A stretch of DNA of 64,000 bases from Mucilaginibacter ginsenosidivorax (GCF_007971525.1 NZ_CP042437.1:2480001-2544000); one strand, 5' to 3'. Positions 35,385-45,473 are shown, counted from the first letter of the stretch. Program-made: numbers and translations. Notes: generated from the sequence alone by a model not told the origin.

Positions 35385-36863
35385 TTACTTAAAGTTTGGA
35401 TTTTGTACCAAAACGCCTTTACTCTTATCAATTTCTACCTGTGGTAACGGGAAATAGTAATTTTTAGGGCGAACAAACGTAACTGTTTTAGATTGGTCAA
35501 TAGGTGCTTTTGAAACTGCCTTGTTGTATATGGCTGCAATATCAACAATGTTTTTCTTGTCCCAGCGCATTAAATCCTGGTGGCGCTCGCCTTCACCGGC
35601 AAGTTCAACACGGCGCTCATGTATTAACTGTGTCATACCTGCACCTACAACGGGTGGCAACAATGGCGAAGCCCGGTGCCTTATCTGGTTTATCAGCACA
35701 TCGCCCGCGCCGGCACCCTGTGTACGTATAAGAGCTTCGGCTACCAGCAGGTAAATATCGGCTGACCGCATTAAAGGTACCACAAAGCTATGATCAACAC
35801 CGCCACCATCGGCGAATGTGTTAAATACTGCGTATTTTTTAAATGCGAACCCGGTTGCCGACAGATCAGCGGTAAAGGTAGTTAAGCCTTTGTTGTCACC
35901 AAGATCAACTTTGTCTCCAACACTTAATACAGTTGCAGCTTTACGTGGATCATTAGCTTCAAACTCATTTACCAATCCCTGTAATGGCTGGCTAAAGCCG
36001 TAACCGCCCCATGGCCTTGGGATATAGTAAACCGTAAAATCATTTGGTAACACGTTTTGTACCGCCTGGATAGAAAAAAGCATTTCGGTGCTGGTTTCAT
36101 TTGCACGGGTGAAGTTATCGGTGTAATTGGGAGCCAATGCGTAATGCGAATTGGATATTACCTTTTGCCCAGTTGCAATAGCCTCGGGAAGTTTTTCCCA
36201 GTTCATGTAAAGCTTGGTTAAAAGCCCCAATGCTGTACCTTTACTTACCCGGCCGAGATTTGAAGCATCGTAACTTTCCGGCAGCAGGTCAACAGCTTTC
36301 AGCAAATCGCTTTCTATTTGTTTACGAACTTCTTCAATCGGCGATTTGGGAACGTTAAATAATTGTTTCGAGTAATCATCCTCTGTGATAATTGGTACAT
36401 CGCCATGAATTAACATTCCGCGCCAGTAGCCAAACGCTCTTAAAAAATAAGCCTCGCCCATGCTGCGATTTTTAATATCGGCAGATATAGCGGTGATTTT
36501 AGGGATATTGATAATGCAATTGGTAGCGCGGTTGATTTCTTCGTAGCGCCATTTCCAGGGGTACCTGATAGCCGCGTTTGAAGCATCGTAAGTTAAATTT
36601 TCAATGCCTTCATCTTCGCCGTGGTCGCCTGAGCGCCAGTAATCGTCAGATGGTACATCAAATGTACATTCGGCATGGCCAATATAATCTTCTTCAGGTA
36701 AAATGCTGTATATCCCATTAACGGCGGTAACGGCATCTGTTTCATTTCTGAAATAATTATCAGAGGTATAAACCCCCTGCTGCTTTAAATCGAGCGCTTT
36801 TTTACAGCTGCTGTTAAATAAAGCCAGTGCTATTGCTATATATAATATTTTGTTCGATTTCAT
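35385..36863 (-). CDS. SusD/RagB-like glycan-binding lipoprotein
   Basis: A 492-residue surface lipoprotein. Lipobox in ALFNSSCKKALDL, cysteine at about residue 20. SusD-family marks: NYFRNETDAVTAVNGIYSIL, AYFLRAFGYWRGMLIHGDVP, LIHERRVELAGEGERHQDLM and the end PLPQVEIDKSKGVLVQNPNF. The start is 4 bases after the SusC stop, so the pair is translationally close. It should bind the same glycan that the GH89, GH35 and GH92 enzymes of this locus trim. Confidence 0.95.
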   Translation of the reverse strand: MKSNKILYIAIALALFNSSCKKALDLKQQGVYTSDNYFRNETDAVTAVNGIYSILPEEDYIGHAECTFDVPSDDYWRSGDHGEDEGIENLTYDASNAAIRYPWKWRYEEINRATNCIINIPKITAISADIKNRSMGEAYFLRAFGYWRGMLIHGDVPIITEDDYSKQLFNVPKSPIEEVRKQIESDLLKAVDLLPESYDASNLGRVSKGTALGLLTKLYMNWEKLPEAIATGQKVISNSHYALAPNYTDNFTRANETSTEMLFSIQAVQNVLPNDFTVYYIPRPWGGYGFSQPLQGLVNEFEANDPRKAATVLSVGDKVDLGDNKGLTTFTADLSATGFAFKKYAVFNTFADGGGVDHSFVVPLMRSADIYLLVAEALIRTQGAGAGDVLINQIRHRASPLLPPVVGAGMTQLIHERRVELAGEGERHQDLMRWDKKNIVDIAAIYNKAVSKAPIDQSKTVTFVRPKNYYFPLPQVEIDKSKGVLVQNPNFK

Positions 36864-36867
36864 GATT

Positions 36868-39800
36868 TTATAATTTAACTGTTACACCGAATGTAATTGT
36901 ACGTACCGATGGGTACTGAGCCACATCAACGCCGCGCTGCAGGTTGCCGTTGGTATAACCTAACTCGGGTGTATAGCCTTTGTATTTGGTTATCATAAAG
37001 ACATTTTGCCCGGAAGCGTACAATTTTACACTTTTAAGGGCGGCTTTTTTAGACCATGTTAAAGGTAAAGTATAGCCCAACGTGACGTTTTTAAGGCTGA
37101 AATAGTTACCGCTTTCTACAAACAGATCGGATGTGCGGTAGTTATCATTAGCACGGTCAAGCGATAAACGGGGAATGGTATTGCTTGTACCAGCGCCTGT
37201 CCAGCGGCCTAAATCTTCGGCATACAGGTTAAACGGATAAGTTGGATCGATACCCTGCATCCTGTCGGCGTTGTATAAGCTTACGCCAAATACACCGGTA
37301 AAATTGGCCGATAAATCAAACCCTTTGTACGATATACTGCCCTGGATACCTGCTGTAACATTCGGGTTAGGATTGCCCAGGTTAGTGCGGTCGTTACCAT
37401 CAATTAAACCATCACTGTTTAAATCCAGAAATTTAACGTCGCCAGGCCTGATCGAGCTTTTGCGCGAATCATTTTTAAGCGCGGGATCATTGTCTATCTC
37501 GGCCTGGGTTTGATATAATCCATCTGTTTTCCAGCCATAGAACGATGCTATCGACTGGCCCTGGTAAGTACGTGAAATTTCCTGACTTGAGCGGCCGTAA
37601 ACAGTAGAACCTATAAACGTGCCTTCGCCGTTTAACTGTGTTACCTTGTTTTTAATGAAAGATGCATTTGCGCCAAACGAGTATTTTAATTTATCATCGC
37701 CGCCCTGGTAATTAACCTCAACCTCAACACCTTTGTTATTCATGGTACCAATGTTTTGGTTAGGGATTGCTACCGAACCCGACGTGCCTACTACCGGAGG
37801 TGATATCAGCATATCTTTGGTGTTTTTATTAAACCACGTTACAGTAGTATTTAACTGGTTATTTAAAAAACCGGCATCAAGTGCAATGTTGGTCATGGCA
37901 GCCCTTTCCCAGGTAATATCGGGGTTGGCAATGCTGGTAACTGCGGCACCACTTACTCCCGAGCCACCAAATGCGTAGCCATTGTTTTCGTAGGTGCTGC
38001 CTATTTTTAATAAACTTAAGTACTGGTAAGGGCTAACATTCTGATTTCCGAGTTCGCCATAACCACCGGTTAATTTAAGGTTGCTTATCCAGGTTATGTT
38101 TTTGATAAATTGTTCGTTAGACAACCTCCAGCCCAATGAAAAGGCCGGGAAATAACCCCACTGGTTACCAGGGGCAAATTTTGAAGATCCATCCGCACGG
38201 AATGTTACCGTTGCCAGAAACCTGCTGTCGTAATCATAAAACAGCCTTGCAAAACCCGACTGAAGGGATGTTGGTTGTGGTATTATATTTGAGTTAAGCT
38301 GAAGGGCACCCTGATTAAGTACTCTTTGATCCGGGTCGGTATCATCATAGCCAACTCTTTGCGCTGTAAAGCCGTAGTCTTTAAAGTTTTGATAAGAATA
38401 GCCACCGGTAAAGGTTACGTGGCTTTTACCAAATACCTTATCGTAGGTTAAGAACGATTCGAGCAACTGAGACGATACTTCTTCCTCGCTTTGTGTGAGG
38501 GTAGATGTTTGGTTTGGCCTTGTCTGGTTAACATCGGCAACATTAAAGTTGTAATTGCGTATCAACGAGCCGTCAAACGCATAGTTAACACGCAGTTTCA
38601 GTTCCTTCAAAAATGAAATTTCGGCAAACGCGTTAGCCAGTACACGATATTTTTTTGTGTACTTATCGGCCTCCTGAATGGTGGCATAAGGGCTGTTAAT
38701 ATCACCTAACTGGTTGGCATAAGCTTTTGATGTTCCGTATGTACCATCGGGATTAACCAGGGGGATTGCCGGGTTAAATCGCAATGCCGAGAAAATCAAT
38801 CCCGTTTGCGAGTTATTGTTATCAAAGCCATTTTGATTGCCGTAAGATAACTGCACATTCTCGCCCAGCTTAAACCATGGGGTTATTTTATGTTCAGAAT
38901 TGATACGGGTAACGTAGCGTTTAAAGTTGGTTTTGTCGATGATACCGTCTTCGTTATAAATTGATTGTGAAAGATAATAATTAGATACGTCGTTACCACC
39001 TTGCAAACTTACATCGCCATTGGTTACATGCCCTGTACCCATAATGGCATGCTGCCAATCAGTACGCTGAGTTGCATAATAGGTATCGGTCCATGGCGCA
39101 TCTATAGTAGCACCATCATTGGTATACCGCTCTCTTTTCAATTTGTACAAATCAGGAGCGGTAAGCAGCTTAATGTATTTGGTTGTATTTTGGAAACCGT
39201 TGTAAAAATTAACCGATGTTGATAGTTTCTGATTGTAAGTACCCTTTTTAGTAGTCACCAAAACTACACCATTTGCGGCCCTTGTACCATAAATAGCACT
39301 TGAAGAGGCGTCCTTTAAAATTTCGACAGATGCAATATCATTAGGGTTAATATCACTTAGCGCATCGGCGTTGCTGGTTGGTACGCCATCAATAACAATA
39401 AGGGGGTTAGCATCATTAATAGTACCGGTACCACGAATACGGATGCTTGGCGCTGCACCAGGCGAACCATCGTTACGTACAATGCTTACGCCACTTGCGC
39501 GGCCATCCAGGGCCTGTGCAGCTGATGCCACAGGTAAATTTTGAATATCGGCACCTTTAACGCTGGCAACAGAACCCGTTACATCTATTTTTTTAGTGGT
39601 ACCATAACCTACTACAACAACTTCTGTTAAAGCAGATGGCAAGGCAACAAGCGTGATTGACAGGGTCTGATCGCCATTGATAGTCACTATTTTTTTCTCG
39701 AAGCCTATATAACTAAACTCCAGTACGCCGTTAACCGGGGCGTTAATTACGAAGTTACCGTTAACATCTGTTGTTACCCCGAGGTTGGTACCCTGCAGCC

Positions 39801-40239
39801 TGATGTTTACACCAATGAGCGGTTCGCCTTTGGCGTCAACCACTTTTCCTTTTACAAGCAAAAGGGCATTGGTAGTTTCGGCTGCCGATATGATCACTAC
39901 GTGGTCATCGGCCATTTTGTAGGGCAGCTTATTATCCATAAGCGAGCTCAACACCTGTTCGATAGAAGCGTTTTTAACGTCCAGATCAACCTTGCCCAGT
40001 TTTTTTATGGCGGCGTAGTTGTAAAAGAAACGGTAATCGCTTTGTTTTTGAATTTTGGCAAGTATAGTACTTACCTCAGTTTGCTTAATGCTGAGTGTAA
40101 ATTTCTGTTGTGAATAAACACTGGCCGAAACCTGCATGCAGGTAACCAGGATTAGCAAGAAAACTGCTTTCATTAGCAAAATAACTTTAAGGCATACGGG
40201 GGCACCCGGAATGGCAAATGCCCTTCTTGTTTTTTTCAT
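36868..40239 (-). CDS. SusC/RagA TonB-dependent receptor with STN domain
   Basis: A receptor of 1123 residues from the ATG at 40237-40239 (MKKTRRAFAIPGAPVCLKVI); an ATG 15 codons upstream is less likely. A signal segment follows at about 17-43. The STN domain lies at about 45-115 (KFTLSIKQTEVSTILAKIQK). CNA-like domain VKGKVVDAKGEPLIGVNI comes next, then plug marks VVVVGYGTTKKIDVTGSVAS and EILKDASSSAIYGTRAANGV, and the barrel ending RTITFGVTVKL. The STN domain indicates signalling through the FecR protein encoded just upstream. It pairs with the SusD gene 4 bases downstream. Confidence 0.96.
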   Translation of the reverse strand: MKKTRRAFAIPGAPVCLKVILLMKAVFLLILVTCMQVSASVYSQQKFTLSIKQTEVSTILAKIQKQSDYRFFYNYAAIKKLGKVDLDVKNASIEQVLSSLMDNKLPYKMADDHVVIISAAETTNALLLVKGKVVDAKGEPLIGVNIRLQGTNLGVTTDVNGNFVINAPVNGVLEFSYIGFEKKIVTINGDQTLSITLVALPSALTEVVVVGYGTTKKIDVTGSVASVKGADIQNLPVASAAQALDGRASGVSIVRNDGSPGAAPSIRIRGTGTINDANPLIVIDGVPTSNADALSDINPNDIASVEILKDASSSAIYGTRAANGVVLVTTKKGTYNQKLSTSVNFYNGFQNTTKYIKLLTAPDLYKLKRERYTNDGATIDAPWTDTYYATQRTDWQHAIMGTGHVTNGDVSLQGGNDVSNYYLSQSIYNEDGIIDKTNFKRYVTRINSEHKITPWFKLGENVQLSYGNQNGFDNNNSQTGLIFSALRFNPAIPLVNPDGTYGTSKAYANQLGDINSPYATIQEADKYTKKYRVLANAFAEISFLKELKLRVNYAFDGSLIRNYNFNVADVNQTRPNQTSTLTQSEEEVSSQLLESFLTYDKVFGKSHVTFTGGYSYQNFKDYGFTAQRVGYDDTDPDQRVLNQGALQLNSNIIPQPTSLQSGFARLFYDYDSRFLATVTFRADGSSKFAPGNQWGYFPAFSLGWRLSNEQFIKNITWISNLKLTGGYGELGNQNVSPYQYLSLLKIGSTYENNGYAFGGSGVSGAAVTSIANPDITWERAAMTNIALDAGFLNNQLNTTVTWFNKNTKDMLISPPVVGTSGSVAIPNQNIGTMNNKGVEVEVNYQGGDDKLKYSFGANASFIKNKVTQLNGEGTFIGSTVYGRSSQEISRTYQGQSIASFYGWKTDGLYQTQAEIDNDPALKNDSRKSSIRPGDVKFLDLNSDGLIDGNDRTNLGNPNPNVTAGIQGSISYKGFDLSANFTGVFGVSLYNADRMQGIDPTYPFNLYAEDLGRWTGAGTSNTIPRLSLDRANDNYRTSDLFVESGNYFSLKNVTLGYTLPLTWSKKAALKSVKLYASGQNVFMITKYKGYTPELGYTNGNLQRGVDVAQYPSVRTITFGVTVKL

Positions 40240-40321
40240 TACATTTGTTTTGAAAATTAATGGATAGAGTAAGCTCGGTTCCAACTCGCTTACTCACAAT
40301 GATAAATCCCAGATTTTTGCG

Positions 40322-40343
40322 GGGAAGAGTTGCACCTCTTCCC
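40322..40343. promoter_or_regulatory. Hairpin between FecR and SusC genes of second PUL
   Basis: An 8-base perfect stem gggaagag / ctcttccc with loop ttgcac lies 83 bases before the SusC start and 70 bases after the FecR stop. It occupies the same position as the hairpin at 16341-16372 in the first PUL. It may tune receptor expression relative to FecR. Confidence 0.45.
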
Positions 40344-40413
40344 TTGTTTATTTATGGGCTTCAGGAGTCTGTTAGGTAATTGTTTTTCTTCATGTGCTGC
40401 TGTTAAGTTAATA

Positions 40414-41511
40414 TTAGTTGGTTGTTGTTATTTTTTTACTCTTGTAGGATAGGTAAACCGTACTACCATCAATTTTTGATTGCAACGGTACAATTTGCCT
40501 CAGGAAATTCAGGGCAGTATCCAGGCTTTCATTTTCAAGCACACCACTTATCTGCTCTTTTTTGAGGGCTTCATCTGCAAACACTATCCTCACATCGTAT
40601 TTGCGTTCCATTTGCCGGGCAACGTCTTCAAAATCATTATTGGCAAACATTATTTTGTGGTCTATCCAGGCATTTTCTGCATACACATCGTTGCTTACAA
40701 CCGGCAATGTGGCTACCTCATATTTAATTTTGGCAACTGTCGTTTTAACGGCCTGGTTAGGTACACCTTGCGCCGGGTTATTAATGGTCAGTTTTTCGTG
40801 GGGCGATAAAATGATCTTTTTTTCGGGGTCATCGGCCAGCTCAACCTGCACCTTTCCTTTTAATAAAGTAGTTTCGGTTGTTTTGTCGTTGCGGTAAGCC
40901 TTTACGTTAAATACAGTACCTAAAACTTTTACTGTGAAGCCGGCGGTATGTACCAAAAATGGTCTCTTCGGATTTTTGGTTACTTCAAAAAAGCCCTCAC
41001 CTTCTAAACTTACCTCCCTTTGCCCGGCCTGGAAAACCGAAGGGTACGAAAAATGACTGCCTGCATTCAACTTCACTTTGGTACCATCTGATAAAGTAAC
41101 CTGCATCATTTTGCCAAAAGGCACATCAATTTTTTTTGTTACTGCCACATCAAGTTGCTGTTTGGCCTGCCTGTTATAAAACAAAAAGCCAAACAAAGCA
41201 AGTACGGCAACTGCAGCAGCCGCGCCAATCCACCTCCAGTTAAATGGCCGTACATTGGTAGTAGAAACTTCGGTTTCTGTTTCTTCAGAATCTTTTATTT
41301 TAACCCATAACTCATCCAGCTTACTGTTTATAGTAGTAGGCAAAACCTCGCTGTCGTTATTAAGTGTACCTGTTAAGGCGTCTGTTACCTGCTGAATTTT
41401 TTTGTATCCGGGGTGCTGATTTAAAAACAGTTCGAGTTCATCCAACTCTTCCTTATTGGCCGATCCGTCCATACTTTTAGCCATCAGCTCAATAAACCTT
41501 GATTTTCCCAT
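40414..41511 (-). CDS. FecR-type anti-sigma factor without an adjacent sigma gene
   Basis: A 365-residue protein: cytoplasmic N-terminus (about 1-90), one membrane helix at about 93-113 (WIGAAAAVAVLALFGFLFY), FecR domain at about 130-240 (LSDGTKVKLNAGSHFSYPS, GEGFFEVTKNPKRPFLVHTA, VLGTVFNVKAY), and DUF4974 tail at about 290-360 (FEDVARQMERKYDVRIVFAD). It heads the second PUL. Unlike the first PUL there is no sigma factor before it: the next gene is a divergent permease 308 bases away. Its sigma partner must be elsewhere, or one of the sigma factors in this window may serve it. Confidence 0.93.
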   Translation of the reverse strand: MGKSRFIELMAKSMDGSANKEELDELELFLNQHPGYKKIQQVTDALTGTLNNDSEVLPTTINSKLDELWVKIKDSEETETEVSTTNVRPFNWRWIGAAAAVAVLALFGFLFYNRQAKQQLDVAVTKKIDVPFGKMMQVTLSDGTKVKLNAGSHFSYPSVFQAGQREVSLEGEGFFEVTKNPKRPFLVHTAGFTVKVLGTVFNVKAYRNDKTTETTLLKGKVQVELADDPEKKIILSPHEKLTINNPAQGVPNQAVKTTVAKIKYEVATLPVVSNDVYAENAWIDHKIMFANNDFEDVARQMERKYDVRIVFADEALKKEQISGVLENESLDTALNFLRQIVPLQSKIDGSTVYLSYKSKKITTTN

Positions 41512-41819
41512 AATTTAGTCGATCTGATGTAAGGACACCAGTCAATCGCGATTTTCCTAAAAGAATTTAAAATAAATTTTAAGGCTGTAAAACAGTGCCG
41601 CTATCAAGCTTTTGATGAGTCTCATTTGGGCGCGATTGAGGTGCCTGTAGCACTTTCCCGGCCATACCAAAAACGTACGCAAATCGTCCGGTTTCGATAC
41701 AGTGGAAAGTACCTGATTGGTTATTATATATCTAACAATCAAATAGTTAAAACAGAGGCATAATATTTACGCTGATTTGGGCGATAACGTCTGTTTGTTA
41801 ACTCCTAAAACCCGGTGCC
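41512..41819. promoter_or_regulatory. Divergent intergenic region, FecR and permease genes
   Basis: A 308-base gap that must carry promoters for both directions. I saw no gene: the one sizeable minus-strand frame (41557-41742) has no sigma-factor motif. No clear operator or repeat was found. Confidence 0.5.
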
Positions 41820-44189
41820 ATGCTTAAAAACTACATCAAGATTGCTTTCCGCAATCTAAAAAAGGATAAACAGTTTACTTTTTTAAATGTGCTTGGCCTT
41901 TCGGCCGGGCTGGCCTGTACGCTGTTAATTTATTTGTGGGTACATGATGAGCTGAGTTACGATAAATTTTTTGATAACGATAACCAAGTTTATCAAATTA
42001 TGGAACACCGCACCGGCGGCGGCAGTCAGCAAATTAGCGACGAATCATCGGGCCTGGTGAGCGATGTGCTAAAAACCCAGGTATCCGAGGATGTGCAATA
42101 TGCCGCGGCCGTGGCCCCCGCCGATTGGTGGCAAAAATTTACTTTAACGGTTGGTGATAAAAACATTAAAGCCAGCGGGCAGTACGTGGGTAAAGATTAT
42201 TTCAACATCTTCTCTTTTAAAATGCTGCACGGCGAGCGCGGCAATGTGCTTGCAGCCAAAGCCGATATTGTAATATCCGACGAACTGGCCAAAAAGCTGT
42301 TTACTACTGTTGATAATGCCATAGGCAAGTCCGTCCGCTTTCAGCACGACAAGGAGTTTGCGGTTACCGGCGTATTTGAAAAATTGCCCGTACACTCATC
42401 CCAGCAGTTTGATTTTGTGTTATCATTTGATTACCTGGCCGACGTGCAGGGCTGGGTAAAAACCTGGAACAATGGCGGCCCGCATAACTTTGTGATGCTA
42501 AAAAAAGGGGTTAACCTGGCTGTATTTAACAAAAAGATACTCAATCTTGTAAAAAAGAATAGTGGTGATACCACGCGGAGTGCTGTAGCCATGCGCTTTT
42601 CTGATAATTACCTTAAAAATACGTTTAACCATGGTGCCCGCGTTGGCGGCCGCGAGGAGTATGTGAAACTATTTTCGGTTATTGCCGTGTTTATTCTGCT
42701 TATTGCCTGTATCAATTTTATGAACCTAAGTACGGCCAAAGCATCGGGCCGAATGAAAGAGGTAGGCATTAAAAAAGTAGTTGGTGCAAAACGCGGCCAG
42801 CTGATTGCCCAGTTCTTGTCCGAATCATTACTGATGGCCATATTTACCATGGTATTGGCTATAGGTATAGCCTGGGCATTGCTACCCCAGTTTAACCAGC
42901 TTACCGGTAAACAAATACGGCTTGAATTTACCCCGCAGCTTATTATAATGCTTGCAGGCATTACGCTGTTTACCGGTTTGGTATCGGGCAGTTACCCGGC
43001 CTTGTATTTGTCTAAATTTAATCCGCTGGCTATTTTAAAGGGCAAGCTCAGTTCATCATTTACCGAGCTGCTGGCCCGTAAGGGTTTAGTGGTGTTTCAA
43101 TTCACGTTATCGGTGGCCCTTATTGTTGCTGTACTGGTGGTTTACAGGCAAATTCAATACATCCAGCATACCAAACCCGGTTATAACAAAGATAACCTGA
43201 TCCGCATTGACTCGGAAGGCAAGCTTGCCGGAAACGAAGAGAACTTTGCCGCCGAACTGAAAAATATCCCGGGTGTTTTAAATGCCAGCTTTACGCAGCA
43301 CAACATGGTTGGGCGCAATTTTGGCACCGCCGGCCTTAGTTGGGATGGTAAACAATCAAACGGCGATGTGTACTTTGAAGGTTTTTTTGGTGGTTTCAAC
43401 TTTATCGAAACCATGGATATGCAAATGGCCGCCGGCCGTTCGTTTAACAAAAACTACGGCGCCGAGGGCAGCAAGGTAATACTTAACCAAACCGCCGTTA
43501 AGGCCATGCAGCTTCAAAACCCGGTAGGCCGCACCATTAAAGTTTTGGGTAATACCTGCCAGGTTATTGGTGTGGTAAAAGATTATCATTTCGAATCGTT
43601 ACACGAGGTGGTAAGGCCATCGTTTATCCTGCTGGCACAAGGCAGCAGCCCTTATTTTAAAATGATGATCAGGCTCAAAGGCGATCATCAAAAAGAAACC
43701 ATTGCAAAAATTCAACAACTGTATGAATCCTTTAATCCGGGCTTCCCATTCGCGTACAGCTTTCTGGATGAAGCTTACCAGAAACAATATGAAACCGAAG
43801 TAAGGGTATCTGCACTGGCGCAATATTTTTCGTTCCTGGCTATTTTGATATCCTGCCTGGGGTTGTTTGGCCTTGTGGCCTTTACTGCTCAAAAAAGGCA
43901 AAAAGAAATTGGCATCCGCAAGGTAATTGGTGCATCGGTAAACAGCATCATGATTATGCTTACGCAGGATTTTTTGAAGTTGGTGGCCATCGCGGTAATC
44001 ATCGCCTTCCCCATATCCTGGTACGCCATGAGCCGGTGGCTGCAGGGCTTTGTTTATCGTATTGATATTGGCCCGGTAGTTTTTGTTATTGCAGCTATGT
44101 CGGTTATGGTTATTACCCTATTTACCGTAGGCTTCCAGGCTATCAAAGCCGCATTGGCCAACCCGGTAAAAAGTCTGAGATCGGAGTAG
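41820..44189 (+). CDS. FtsX/MacB-type ABC transporter permease
   Basis: A 789-residue permease of the large Bacteroidota family that starts MLKNYIKIAFRNLKKDKQFT. The first helix is at about 20-42. A periplasmic MacB-like core domain follows, then three helices at about 285-420 (LFSVIAVFILLIACINFMNL, VGIKKVVGAKRGQLIAQFLS). A further helix lies near 425-445, a second periplasmic domain after it, and the final three helices at about 670-785 (IGIRKVIGASVNSIMIMLTQ). This is the duplicated 8-helix form. It needs a LolD/MacB-like ATPase, which is not next to it. It probably exports or extracts a lipid, peptide or drug-like molecule. Confidence 0.9.
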   Translation: MLKNYIKIAFRNLKKDKQFTFLNVLGLSAGLACTLLIYLWVHDELSYDKFFDNDNQVYQIMEHRTGGGSQQISDESSGLVSDVLKTQVSEDVQYAAAVAPADWWQKFTLTVGDKNIKASGQYVGKDYFNIFSFKMLHGERGNVLAAKADIVISDELAKKLFTTVDNAIGKSVRFQHDKEFAVTGVFEKLPVHSSQQFDFVLSFDYLADVQGWVKTWNNGGPHNFVMLKKGVNLAVFNKKILNLVKKNSGDTTRSAVAMRFSDNYLKNTFNHGARVGGREEYVKLFSVIAVFILLIACINFMNLSTAKASGRMKEVGIKKVVGAKRGQLIAQFLSESLLMAIFTMVLAIGIAWALLPQFNQLTGKQIRLEFTPQLIIMLAGITLFTGLVSGSYPALYLSKFNPLAILKGKLSSSFTELLARKGLVVFQFTLSVALIVAVLVVYRQIQYIQHTKPGYNKDNLIRIDSEGKLAGNEENFAAELKNIPGVLNASFTQHNMVGRNFGTAGLSWDGKQSNGDVYFEGFFGGFNFIETMDMQMAAGRSFNKNYGAEGSKVILNQTAVKAMQLQNPVGRTIKVLGNTCQVIGVVKDYHFESLHEVVRPSFILLAQGSSPYFKMMIRLKGDHQKETIAKIQQLYESFNPGFPFAYSFLDEAYQKQYETEVRVSALAQYFSFLAILISCLGLFGLVAFTAQKRQKEIGIRKVIGASVNSIMIMLTQDFLKLVAIAVIIAFPISWYAMSRWLQGFVYRIDIGPVVFVIAAMSVMVITLFTVGFQAIKAALANPVKSLRSE

Positions 44190-44346
44190 ATAGTATTGAA
44201 GCGGGAGTGGTAGTTTCTCTATCCCTGTTTATGAACACAGGTATACTTTGCCCTATCATTTATAAATGGAGCTTAAGTCGGCTGGTGTTGTTAAGAAGAA
44301 TGTACAGATGTAATTGGAGCAAATATCGCATAGCGCGTTTAAACCA

Positions 44347-44637
44347 TTAGCTAACAGCTTCCATATCAGCAAACATCAAATCGGTCATTAACAGGCCTTT
44401 GTTGCCGTTAGCGGTTTCAATGGTATGTATGTATTTATAAGTGTTGCTAAATTGATCAAAACACTGGTCAATTACCTGGATATTTAAATCGGCAAGCGAA
44501 AAATTTTCACTGTTTTGAAGGCAAAAAAATTCATTTTTTACGGGCAAAAAGTCGTCAGTATAACCTTGGTTATGCAGATCTATTACCCGGCTGGTGAGTG
44601 CATTATTAAGTTTGATTTTATTGTTTTTCATGATCAA
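44347..44637 (-). CDS. Small hypothetical protein (96 residues)
   Basis: Unrecognised. It reads as a soluble, mixed alpha/beta protein with NNALTSRVIDLHNQGYTDDF, a central FFCLQNSENFSLADLNIQVI and YIHTIETANGNKGLLMTDLM. Composition and codon use look like a real gene, and similar short proteins are common in Sphingobacteriaceae, from memory. Two starts two codons apart are possible (MIMKNN or MKNN). Neighbours give no hint of function. Confidence 0.65.
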   Translation of the reverse strand: MIMKNNKIKLNNALTSRVIDLHNQGYTDDFLPVKNEFFCLQNSENFSLADLNIQVIDQCFDQFSNTYKYIHTIETANGNKGLLMTDLMFADMEAVS

Positions 44638-44843
44638 GCGATTTAATAGTTAGTAGACGTAAAAAGTGAATGTTTTGTTACGTTAAATGCAACAAAAATC
44701 AAACCATCTTCATGAAAAACACATTATTAATCAATTAGTTATATTTTTTAATTTGAAATATGGATAGATGGGTACCAATTGTTTGGCTTTCAGTACATCA
44801 GTAAAAGAAACTGCGTCTTTTTTATACAGAATGACAAGCATGC

Positions 44844-45473
44844 TTATATCGCCGATGGTGAGCCGAAAACAAGTTTTAATAATTGGTCCTTGATTGATAA
44901 ACGTTGCCCCTGGGGTAGGATATTTTCCACCCTTAAAAGCTCATAAGTAAAGCATCTAACCTTCCAGCTTGGGTCGTTTAATTTGGAAATGAAGACGGCC
45001 TTAACTAAGTCTTTATTCCCGATAGAAGGGTTTAAAATATAGTTTGCCAAAGTATTTATAGCAGCAATTTTTATTTCCACTATATCAGTTTCAGCCTCCC
45101 GCATCAATATGTCTACAATTTTTTGATTAAAGGGCAACAGATCTTTTTCAATAAAGGCAAACTCCATTAAATAACCCAATATTTCCTTCGGCTTTTTAAC
45201 TTCGCGGGCCTTTTCAAATATCTCCTTTAAAACATCTACGTAAAATTCGCCCCAAGTCGCTGTATCAACGGCAAGGGCCTCCAAAACAACGGGTAATGGT
45301 GATGATAGCACGGAGCCAAATTGCAGTTCTTTTATCTCTTTTTTAAAACGGTGAGGATCGGCATTGGCATAGTCAAGCACGTCGGTTAAAAGCCCGGTAT
45401 TTTGCCTGGCAGATGTTGCTGAATCAAAAAAAGTTTCTATCCTGTCCTGAAATTTAATCTTAAACTGATTCAT
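44844..45473 (-). CDS. HEAT-repeat-like helical protein
   Basis: A 209-residue protein from the ATG at 45471-45473 (MNQFKIKFQDRIETFF); an ATG 16 codons upstream would overlap little and is less likely. It is all-helical, with HEAT-type units in the second half: EIKIAAINTLANYILNPSIG and FISKLNDPSWKVRCFTYELL. Such proteins mediate binding to other proteins. It is divergent from the GNAT gene, 65 bases apart. No partner is apparent and I assign no specific role. Confidence 0.7.
   Translation of the reverse strand: MNQFKIKFQDRIETFFDSATSARQNTGLLTDVLDYANADPHRFKKEIKELQFGSVLSSPLPVVLEALAVDTATWGEFYVDVLKEIFEKAREVKKPKEILGYLMEFAFIEKDLLPFNQKIVDILMREAETDIVEIKIAAINTLANYILNPSIGNKDLVKAVFISKLNDPSWKVRCFTYELLRVENILPQGQRLSIKDQLLKLVFGSPSAI

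Noticed and set aside
41557..41742. Possible leftover of a sigma factor upstream of the second FecR
   Set aside because: The 61-residue frame has a hydrophobic end but no region 2 or region 4 motif.
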